Shown piece after piece: positions 1 to 5,003 of a stretch of 5,003 nucleotides of DNA. The stretch is from assembly GCA_024280815.1 (NCBI GenBank), contig JAJRPL010000221.1:1-5003 (forward strand), written 5' to 3'. The stretch is from Bacteroidota bacterium (GTDB lineage Bacteria > Bacteroidota > Bacteroidia > Flavobacteriales > Flavobacteriaceae). Made by a program: the position numbers and the translations under genes. The notes below the pieces were generated by a model. It worked only from the letters and a program-made list of their open reading frames with translations, searched no databases and had not been told where the DNA came from. The first letter of the stretch is position 1. Every line of letters starts with the position of its first letter.

Positions 1-477
1 GGCACAGGCGAACCAACGCCTTGGCATCAAGACCAACCTTATTGGGCAATTTCAGGTAAGCAGGTGGCTTCAATCTGGCTACCACTTGATGTAATAGATA
101 AAGAAACCAGTTTAAAATATGTTGCAAATAGTCACCTTTGGAAAGAATATAATCCCCATAATTTTTTAGATGACAGCCCTTATGAAGGAACTGGCTTGCC
201 AGAATTACCCAACATTGATGCAGAACCTGCTAAATATAAAATATTGGGTTGGGACATGAAACCTGGTGATTGTTTAGTGTTTCAAGGAATGATTGTTCAT
301 GGAGCTAAAGGAAATACATCTAATAATAGAAGACGTGCTTGGGCAACCCGATGGACGGGTGATGATGTAAGATACAATAAAAGAAAAGGTAAAGTGGCCA
401 TACCTAAAGAAGATCCTGGATTAGTACATGGTGATGTATTAGACAGCGAAGCTTTTCCTGTGGTGTGGAAGGAATAA
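1..477 (+). CDS. Phytanoyl-CoA dioxygenase (PhyH) family oxygenase, C-terminal part
   Basis: The reading frame is open from base 1, so the start lies outside the window; 158 residues remain of a family usually about 250-300 long. An internal GTG at 64 is not a credible start because the metal-binding motif lies before it. Seen: WHQDQPYW with H9 and D11 (fragment numbering), the HxD pair that binds Fe(II); H100 in MIVHGAKGN, the distal histidine; and R110-R112, of which one (R112 is H+12) is placed to bind 2-oxoglutarate. RWTGDDVRY and a closing DSEAFPVVW are typical of bacterial PhyH-like proteins. Family knowledge: cytoplasmic Fe(II)/2-oxoglutarate oxygenases that hydroxylate small molecules; the substrate here is unknown and need not be phytanoyl-CoA. 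It converges with the minus-strand DUF695-type gene and has no evident link to the molybdenum enzyme genes. Family call is firm, function is not. Confidence 0.9.
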   Translation, partial: GTGEPTPWHQDQPYWAISGKQVASIWLPLDVIDKETSLKYVANSHLWKEYNPHNFLDDSPYEGTGLPELPNIDAEPAKYKILGWDMKPGDCLVFQGMIVHGAKGNTSNNRRRAWATRWTGDDVRYNKRKGKVAIPKEDPGLVHGDVLDSEAFPVVWKE

Positions 478-479
478 TT

Positions 480-545
480 CGATGCTAGAAGTACAAAGTC
501 AGTTGTTTTGTCTGATGCTAGAAGCTCGATGTACTTCCAACATCG
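480..545. repeat. Imperfect inverted repeat with internal direct repeat between convergent genes
   Basis: Arms 480-494 (cgatgctagaagtac) and 531-545 (gtacttccaacatcg) are inverted copies matching at 13 of 15 positions. Read as minus-strand RNA, both mismatches become G-U pairs, so a continuous 15-bp stem with a 36-nt loop could form. An 11-bp direct repeat, gatgctagaag, occurs at 481-491 and 514-524. A competing small hairpin (527-532 with 540-545, 7-nt loop) uses the right arm. It sits between two convergent genes and could help end transcription from the minus strand, but no T-run follows the stem on either strand, so it is not a standard intrinsic terminator. A degenerate dispersed repeat is an equally good reading. 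Confidence 0.55.
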
Positions 546-589
546 TTCACCTGTCATCAAACTCCAATACTAAAATCTCATAACCAACA

Positions 590-1681
590 TTAGCCTTGAA
601 ACCGATTAAAAGACTGCCAATATTTATCCTTAAAAATATCATAAGTCATTTCAATTTTGTTTGCATAACTTTTCTGTAGTTTATATAAAACGGTTGATGG
701 TTTTCTAAAATCGTTACAGGCAAAATAAATTTCACGAACATTTTCAGCTGTTTGTCTTCCGATGTATAAATAGCCTTCTGTATCCTTTAACTCATTTAAT
801 ATTTCACTCTCAATTTCTTTGAGTAAATTATAATCATCTTCATTGGGCATTCCATTTTTATTTTCACCATCATATTTTATCTCAACAATCATAACCCATG
901 GATGCGAAGCTTTACTGTCCCATTCAAGTAAATCAGTATTGATAATTGCAATCAAAGGCATTCCGTTTTTTAGTTCTGCCTCAAGACCAGAATAACCTTC
1001 CTCTTCGGTTTGGTATCTTTTACCTTCATACTTTTCAATAAATTCTTTTTCTCTCCAAATTAAAAAATCTTTTAGTTTATGGATAGGCACTAACTCTTTA
1101 GATGCCTCCTCTTTTCTACAAAATGTTAAATGGTCAATTGTAGTGGCAAAATCCAATTCACCTAAATAATTGTCTAAGAATATATACGATCCGTTAATAA
1201 TGGTAGCTTGATTGTCGTTACTAAAATCATTGTGTACAATGGTAATGTCAATTTCGTCAGGATATTCCGAATGTTCATTTGAATAAAAAAAAATATTCTC
1301 CTTATTAAATGTATAGTCGTCCATTTCAATACTAACATTTTCAATAGGTATTGCAGGTTTTAGTGCCGTAAATTTCCATCCTTTTATGCTTGGAGCAGCT
1401 TTAACTAGTTCTTCAACAAAAACAAGATTCATTATTGTTCCATCAGCTGTAAGAACTAATTCGACAGTATTGTCGTCAAACATACCAGTTAAAAAAGAGA
1501 AACTATCTTTAAGTTCATTTAACTTGGGAGAGATTTTATCAAAAAAATCTTTCTCAATGTTATTATGTTTTTTTACAACCTTAAAAAAGGTTTTTTCATG
1601 GGTTTGAAACCAATTCCAAAAATCTTGGTATGAGTGTATAGGGTCTTCTTTTTTTGAAAAAAAATTGTTAAACAAGTTCAT
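590..1681 (-). CDS. DUF695-domain protein of unknown function
   Basis: A 363-residue protein. I chose the ATG at 1681-1679 over the TTG one codon upstream; the A/T-rich leader has no clear ribosome site. The C-terminal part (about residues 222-360) resembles DUF695: HPWVMIVEIKYDG at 260-272, the NGMPNEDDYNLLKEIE stretch at 276-291, and YLYIGRQT followed by REIYF at 304-320. The N-terminal part (about 12-190) has a separate pattern, FWNWFQTHEK then ELVLTADG (74-81) and AAPSIKGWKF (95-104), which I recall as a recurrent Bacteroidota module of unknown role. No signal peptide or membrane segment is evident, so it is probably cytoplasmic. It follows the XdhC-type gene on the same strand after a 38-bp gap and may be cotranscribed with it. 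A 9-base A run at 1285-1293 leaves the frame intact. The function is unknown; a tie to molybdenum enzymes is only positional. Confidence 0.85.
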   Translation of the reverse strand: MNLFNNFFSKKEDPIHSYQDFWNWFQTHEKTFFKVVKKHNNIEKDFFDKISPKLNELKDSFSFLTGMFDDNTVELVLTADGTIMNLVFVEELVKAAPSIKGWKFTALKPAIPIENVSIEMDDYTFNKENIFFYSNEHSEYPDEIDITIVHNDFSNDNQATIINGSYIFLDNYLGELDFATTIDHLTFCRKEEASKELVPIHKLKDFLIWREKEFIEKYEGKRYQTEEEGYSGLEAELKNGMPLIAIINTDLLEWDSKASHPWVMIVEIKYDGENKNGMPNEDDYNLLKEIESEILNELKDTEGYLYIGRQTAENVREIYFACNDFRKPSTVLYKLQKSYANKIEMTYDIFKDKYWQSFNRFQG

Positions 1682-1719
1682 CAATTTTATTTAATGTGTA
1701 ACTAAATTCGTAATTTTCC

Positions 1720-2814
1720 TTAACTTCCAACTTCCAACTTCCAACTCTTAACCTCTCTCATGAATAGTCCCAACTTTTTCACGTAAAAACCGACCATTTC
1801 TACCAGAAAATGAGCTCTAATCTCCGCTAATATTGCCAACGCAATTTCTTCTGGTGTTGAAGAACCTATATCTAATCCAATAGGATTGTAAAGCCTGTTT
1901 AATTGTTCTGTTGTAAATGTTTGTCCGTTATCTTTCAATTCATTTATGGCTTTGTTTTTTCTTTTTAGAGGGCCAAGCATACCTACATAAGGCACGTTTG
2001 TCTGTAATGCCATGACTAAATTATCTTTATCGGTTTTATAATCGTGTGCCATGAGTACAAAAGCCGTAAAATCATCATAAGGAATGGTAGCATCTTTAGG
2101 ATAAATAGTATCGCTTAATAATTGCATTTTCCGACTTGCTTTTGCAGGATTGGTAACGACACTCATATGCCATCCCAGTTCATGACCTATTTTTAATAGT
2201 GGATAGATATCATAACTACTTCCAAATAAAACAACGTTAAGGGAAGGGAGTAAAATTTCAATAAACACAGATAGGTTGTCATACGTTTTTACACTAGACC
2301 GTCCTGAAATTAGTGCAGCATTTATATCGGCTGTAAGCTGTTCAGGAAACTTAGATTCAGTATTGTATTTATACATTTCGCCAGCGGAGAGCCCGTCAAG
2401 ATCAGAATTGATAATAGTAACTAAACAATTTGCTTTTCTATCGTTTACACAAGACTCTAAAATATGAATAGGATTGTTGCTGTCTTCTTGAATTATAGGA
2501 GAAAGCAAGACATCAATAATTCCGTTACAACCTAAACCCGCACCAATTTGTTCTTCATCTTCTTTAGATGTATCATAACGTACTACTTCAACTTTGTTTC
2601 GTGCTATACAATGATTGGCTTTTTTTAAAGCATCGCCTTCTAAGCATCCGCCACTAATTCCACCAATCCAAATACCATTATCTTGCACTAACATTCTAGC
2701 TCCAGCACGCCTGTATGATGAGCCTTCAACATAAATTACAGTAGCTAAAGCCACTTTGTTTTTAGATAAATCTAAGTCATTATATGCAGTAATAATATCA
2801 TTAATTTCTTTCAT
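1720..2814 (-). CDS. XdhC/CoxI-family molybdenum hydroxylase maturation protein
   Basis: 364 residues from ATG 2814-2812. The N-terminal XdhC_CoxI domain shows ATVIYVEGSSYRRAGARM (24-41), GGISGGCLEGDAL with C57 (51-63) and GLGCNGIIDVLL with C96 (93-104). The C-terminal XdhC Rossmann domain runs from about 193 to 332 and includes MAHDYKTDKDNL (255-266), VPYVGMLGPLKRK (274-286) and GLDIGSSTPEEIALAI (313-328). Family members bind molybdenum cofactor and help sulfurate or deliver it to xanthine dehydrogenase-type enzymes without being part of the final enzyme. The divergent genes starting at 3028 encode such an enzyme and are its likely client. Two oddities: the nucleotide-binding turn reads FGSSYDIYP (197-205) instead of a GxGxD/H-like motif, and residues from about 335 on form a non-family tail ending in repeat-encoded SWKLEVGS. 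The family call is secure; whether it serves only this enzyme is inferred. Confidence 0.93.
   Translation of the reverse strand: MKEINDIITAYNDLDLSKNKVALATVIYVEGSSYRRAGARMLVQDNGIWIGGISGGCLEGDALKKANHCIARNKVEVVRYDTSKEDEEQIGAGLGCNGIIDVLLSPIIQEDSNNPIHILESCVNDRKANCLVTIINSDLDGLSAGEMYKYNTESKFPEQLTADINAALISGRSSVKTYDNLSVFIEILLPSLNVVLFGSSYDIYPLLKIGHELGWHMSVVTNPAKASRKMQLLSDTIYPKDATIPYDDFTAFVLMAHDYKTDKDNLVMALQTNVPYVGMLGPLKRKNKAINELKDNGQTFTTEQLNRLYNPIGLDIGSSTPEEIALAILAEIRAHFLVEMVGFYVKKLGLFMREVKSWKLEVGS
1722..1749. repeat. 7-bp tandem repeat (aacttcc) at the 3' end of the XdhC gene
   Basis: Three perfect head-to-tail copies of aacttcc at 1722-1728, 1729-1735 and 1736-1742, followed by a decayed copy (aactctt, 1743-1749). 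It overlaps the last codons and stop of the minus-strand XdhC gene, where 21 bases encode one seven-residue period, giving the C-terminal SWKLEVGS. Reads ggaagtt on the minus strand. Such repeats can change copy number by slippage; here a gain or loss of one unit would shift the frame or move the stop. Confidence 0.85.
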
Positions 2815-3027
2815 TTTTGAATGCGATTTATAATGTGAAGGTACAAATATTTACTTTATAAAATAATACAATTTGATTATTTAGAATTGAATTAAATAAG
2901 TAAAAATACCTCAATAGAGTAAAAAAAAATACAATAATTTACTATATTGTGGCGTAGCTATCGTTTTATTGTGAATATGATAAAGTAAAACATAGATTAC
3001 ATTTAAGCTATATATTATAAAAAGCAC
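2815..3027. promoter_or_regulatory. AT-rich divergent intergenic region between XdhC and the cox-like genes
   Basis: 213 bases between diverging starts, so it must hold promoters both ways. No open frame or RNA gene is apparent. Besides the xdhC-side promoter it has a 7-bp inverted repeat, ttattta (2877-2883) and taaataa (2893-2899), with a 9-base centre, which could be an operator, and a 9-base A run (2921-2929). For the plus strand the best promoter match is weak: TACATTTA (2998-3005) with TATG (2976-2979) 18 bases upstream, each one base off consensus. The region's composition makes chance matches likely. Confidence 0.45.
2844..2872 (-). promoter_or_regulatory. Candidate Bacteroidota-type promoter for the XdhC gene
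   Basis: On the minus strand, AATATTTG (2851-2844) differs at one base from the Bacteroidota -7 consensus TAnnTTTG, and is followed by TAC as often seen. ATTG (2872-2869) lies 17 bases upstream and fits the -33 TTTG element with one mismatch. Transcription would start near 2838-2840, giving a leader of about 25 bases before the ATG at 2814. Both elements have a mismatch in AT-rich DNA, so confidence is moderate. Confidence 0.5.
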
Positions 3028-3474
3028 ATGAAAATTACAGGAAAATACAGTATTGATGCTACACCAGAATTGATTTGGAAAATGATAGTAGATCCGAGAG
3101 TGCTTGAAAAAATTACACCAGGTGTTAAAACCTTAGAGGCTAAAGGCGAAGATAAATACAATGCCATTTCTGAAGTAAAAGTGGGGCCTGTACGTGGTGA
3201 TTTTGAAGGTGATTTAGCCTTAGAAAACAAAGTAGAAGGTGAAAGTTGTGTGGTGGTACTCGATCAAAAAAGTAAAATTGGAAATGCAAAAGCTGAAATT
3301 GGTTTAAAATTGGTTTCTCAAGAGGATGGCAAGACAGAAATTCAATATACAGGTGAAGCCAAAATGTCTGGTTTACTAGGTAGGATGGGACAACGGATTA
3401 TGAGTGGAGTGGTAAGTACCTTGTCTAAACAATTTTTTAAAGCCTTAGAAGAAGAAATAGAAAAAAATAAATAA
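3028..3474 (+). CDS. CoxG-like SRPBCC-family protein
   Basis: 148 residues from ATG 3028, no ribosome site apart from an A-rich leader. The pattern matches the carbon monoxide dehydrogenase subunit G family: GKYSIDATPELIWKMIVDP (5-23) at the first strand and helix, the VGPVRGDFEGDLAL block (52-65), EIQYTGEAKMSG (104-115), LGRMGQRIMSG (117-127) and a final helix with FF at 136-137. SRPBCC folds have a deep hydrophobic pocket. In Oligotropha, CoxG helps recruit CO dehydrogenase to the membrane; that CoxG is about 205 residues with a hydrophobic C-terminus. This protein ends in EEEIEKNK with no membrane segment, so direct anchoring is unlikely and an assembly or partner-binding role is more plausible. 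It lies 21 bases before the [2Fe-2S] subunit gene, which supports one operon. A generic SRPBCC lipid-binding protein is the alternative. Confidence 0.87.
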   Translation: MKITGKYSIDATPELIWKMIVDPRVLEKITPGVKTLEAKGEDKYNAISEVKVGPVRGDFEGDLALENKVEGESCVVVLDQKSKIGNAKAEIGLKLVSQEDGKTEIQYTGEAKMSGLLGRMGQRIMSGVVSTLSKQFFKALEEEIEKNK

Positions 3475-3495
3475 TAACCAAAATAATCATTTACT

Positions 3496-3960
3496 ATGCA
3501 AATTACAGTAACGATCAATGGGAAGCAGTATTCGCATGATATTGAGCCAAGAATTAGCTTGACACAATATTTACGTGAAACACTGAGTCTCACAGGCACG
3601 CATATTGGTTGTGATACCAGTAGCTGTGGAGCATGTACCATTACTTTAGATGGTAATGCAGTAAAATCTTGTACACTTTTAGCGGTACAAGCAAACGGAT
3701 GTGAAATCACTACCATAGAAGGAATGGCAGATGGCGACACCATGCATCCTATACAACAAGCTTTTAAAGAAGAACACGGATTGCAATGCGGATTTTGTAC
3801 ACCTGGTATGGTGATGACTGCAGCAGATATCCTAAAGAATAATCCAAATCCTACAGAAGAAGAAATTCGTCACGGATTGGAAGGTAATTTTTGCAGATGT
3901 ACAGGATATCATAATATTGTTAAATCAATTCAGCATGCTGCTGATAAAATAAACAGCTAG
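3496..3960 (+). CDS. Molybdenum hydroxylase [2Fe-2S] small subunit (CoxS-like)
   Basis: 154 residues, the usual length for this subunit, starting at ATG 3496. The N-terminal plant-ferredoxin-type domain holds C39, C44, C47 (GCDTSSCGAC) and C59 for one [2Fe-2S] cluster. The C-terminal four-helix domain holds C98 and C101 (QCGFCTPGM) and C133 and C135 (CRCTGY) for the cluster next to the molybdenum cofactor. All eight ligands are present, and Q97 is the conserved residue that contacts the pterin. In this family the subunit passes electrons from the molybdenum centre to the FAD subunit. Its stop is 2 bases before the large-subunit start, so the two are almost surely translated together. The sequence alone does not separate CO dehydrogenase, aldehyde, xanthine or isoquinoline-type enzymes. 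No signal peptide is seen, so the enzyme is expected in the cytoplasm. Confidence 0.95.
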   Translation: MQITVTINGKQYSHDIEPRISLTQYLRETLSLTGTHIGCDTSSCGACTITLDGNAVKSCTLLAVQANGCEITTIEGMADGDTMHPIQQAFKEEHGLQCGFCTPGMVMTAADILKNNPNPTEEEIRHGLEGNFCRCTGYHNIVKSIQHAADKINS

Positions 3961-3962
3961 TC

Positions 3963-5003
3963 ATGGGAAAATATATAGGAAAATCAATAAAAAGAAGAGA
4001 AGATGCCCGTTTCCTTAAAGGAGCAGGTAAATATACTGATGATATTAAATTGCCAAATATGACCCATTCGGCATTTGTACGAAGTCCATATGCACATGCA
4101 AAAGTATTGAGCATTGATACAAGTGCAGCAGTAAAAGCAGAAGGTGTTGTAGCCATATTTACAGGACAAGATGGTTGTGGTGAATACGGTGTGCCTTGTG
4201 GATGGCAAGTAGATTTTAAAGATGGTGAAACCATGCGAGAACCTTTGCATCCTTTATTGGCAAAAGACATGATTCGTCATTTGGGTGAAGCTGTAGCAAT
4301 CGTGATTGCTGAAACCTTAGAACTGGCAAGAGATGCTGCCGAATTGGTAGAAGTAGATTATGAAGAGTTACCAGCAGTTACTTGTCCTAAAAAAGCTATG
4401 GAAGGCGGAGCACCATTGGTACACAGCCAGTTTCCAGACGATAGAGCGTTTGATTGGTGTATTGGTAATGATAGAGCTGAAGTAGAAGCTGCTTTGGCAA
4501 GTGCACATCATGTTACTGAAATGGAATTTGTAAATCAGCGATTGGCTCCCAACGCTATGGAGCCTAGAAGTTATATTGCAGATTATGATGTAAATGCTGA
4601 TAAATGGACCTTATATACAAGTACACAAAATCCACATTTAATTCGTTTATTAATGTGTGCTTTTGCGTTGGGTATTCCTGAGCATAAAGTACGTATCGTA
4701 TCCTATGATGTTGGTGGTGGTTTTGGTAGTAAAATTTATCATTATACAGAAGAAGCTTTATTGACTTGGGCAAGTAAAGAAGTAGGGCGTCCTATTAAAT
4801 GGACATCAGACAGAAGTGAAGCCTTTTTAACCGATGCACATGGTAGAGATCATGTAGTGAAATCTAAAATGGGCTTTGATAAAGATGGTAAAATAGTGGC
4901 TCACCTTACGGATGAATTCTGTTCTATGGGAGCCTATCTTTCTACCTTTGCACCAGCAGTACCTACCTATTTACACGGTACTTTGTTTCAAGGATTATAT
5001 ACC
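3963..5003 (+). CDS. Molybdopterin-binding large subunit of xanthine/aldehyde/CO dehydrogenase family, N-terminal part
   Basis: Starts at ATG 3963 (MGKYIGKSIKRRED) and stays open to the right edge, giving 347 codons of an expected 750-800. Residues about 18-135 form the a/b hammerhead domain (FLKGAGKYTDDI, FVRSPYAHAKVLSIDTSAA, HLGEAVAIVIAET, ELVEVDYEELPAV). The first molybdopterin-binding domain begins near 160 with NQRLAPNAMEPRSYIADYD (E200), STQNPH (Q222) and the VGGGFGSK loop (250-257), which contacts the cofactor in family structures. It then continues through RPIKWTSDRSEAF and GRDH to GAYLSTFAPAVP. It binds the molybdenum cofactor and substrate and pairs with the preceding small subunit; an FAD subunit is expected downstream. 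The loop that separates form I CoxL (AYxCSFR) from form II (AYRGAGR) would come about 35-45 codons past the edge. The S-L order fits form II, so CO as substrate should not be assumed. Confidence 0.95.
   Translation, partial: MGKYIGKSIKRREDARFLKGAGKYTDDIKLPNMTHSAFVRSPYAHAKVLSIDTSAAVKAEGVVAIFTGQDGCGEYGVPCGWQVDFKDGETMREPLHPLLAKDMIRHLGEAVAIVIAETLELARDAAELVEVDYEELPAVTCPKKAMEGGAPLVHSQFPDDRAFDWCIGNDRAEVEAALASAHHVTEMEFVNQRLAPNAMEPRSYIADYDVNADKWTLYTSTQNPHLIRLLMCAFALGIPEHKVRIVSYDVGGGFGSKIYHYTEEALLTWASKEVGRPIKWTSDRSEAFLTDAHGRDHVVKSKMGFDKDGKIVAHLTDEFCSMGAYLSTFAPAVPTYLHGTLFQGLYT

Noticed and set aside
480..545. CRISPR or attachment site reading of the direct repeats
   Set aside because: Only two 11-bp copies, no spacer series, no recombinase or tRNA nearby.
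297..560. Minus-strand open frame of 87 codons opposite the PhyH gene end
   Set aside because: It lies antisense to a convincing family protein, extends into the repeat, and its translation matches no family I recognise.
1285..1293. Nine-A run in the DUF695 gene as a programmed slippage or frameshift site
   Set aside because: The frame is intact across it and the encoded IFFYSNE fits the surrounding protein; such runs are ordinary in AT-rich genomes.
1386..1607. Plus-strand open frame of 73 codons inside the DUF695 gene
   Set aside because: Antisense to a coherent 363-residue protein and has no recognisable content.
1682..1684. TTG as the start of the DUF695 protein
   Set aside because: An ATG follows immediately and is the more likely start.
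2276..2467. Plus-strand open frame of 63 codons inside the XdhC gene
   Set aside because: Antisense to a conserved XdhC protein.
3342..3743. Minus-strand open frame of 133 codons spanning the CoxG-like and small-subunit genes
   Set aside because: It is antisense to two well-supported genes and its protein is an unstructured shadow of their codons.
3920..4773. Several minus-strand open frames (3920-4270, 3984-4250, 4564-4773) opposite the large-subunit gene
   Set aside because: The plus strand encodes a clear molybdopterin-binding subunit throughout; these are antisense shadows.

Overview
The window is AT-rich, with very short upstream A/T-rich leaders and no Shine-Dalgarno-like GGAGG before its starts. 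It has a TAnnTTTG-like -7 element upstream of the minus-strand xdhC-type gene. Together with the protein flavour (a two-part DUF695 protein, an XdhC tail reading SWKLEVGS) this suggests Bacteroidota, most likely a Flavobacteriia member, probably marine. The taxonomy is inferred from the sequence, not proven.

Layout. (1) Positions 1-477, plus strand: the C-terminal 158 residues of a phytanoyl-CoA dioxygenase (PhyH)-family Fe(II)/2-oxoglutarate oxygenase, cut by the left edge. (2) 478-589: a short gap holding an imperfect 15-bp inverted repeat and an 11-bp direct repeat. (3) 590-1681, minus strand: a 363-residue protein with a C-terminal DUF695-like domain, function unknown. (4) 1720-2814, minus strand: an XdhC/CoxI-family protein, the maturation factor of molybdenum hydroxylases. 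Its last codons run through a 7-bp tandem repeat. (5) 2815-3027: an AT-rich divergent promoter region. (6) 3028-5003, plus strand: a tight gene run of a CoxG-like SRPBCC protein, a [2Fe-2S] small subunit with all eight cluster cysteines, and the first 347 codons of a molybdopterin-binding large subunit that runs off the right edge.

How it works together. The small and large subunits make up two parts of a xanthine dehydrogenase/aldehyde oxidase/CO dehydrogenase-type enzyme. The small subunit carries electrons through two [2Fe-2S] clusters, and the large subunit holds the Mo-molybdopterin cytosine dinucleotide or related cofactor and the substrate. An FAD subunit (CoxM-like) is expected beyond position 5003; the S-then-L order is the one usual for form II (CoxL-like, substrate uncertain) enzymes. 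The divergent XdhC protein probably helps insert or sulfurate the cofactor, and the CoxG-like protein may help assembly or placement at the membrane. The substrate cannot be read from this window because the diagnostic active-site loop of the large subunit lies past its end.

Nothing here looks like a wholly new system. The points most worth a second look are the repeat-encoded XdhC tail, the related repeat motif between the first two genes, the atypical Rossmann motif in XdhC, and a DUF695 protein placed directly behind the XdhC gene.
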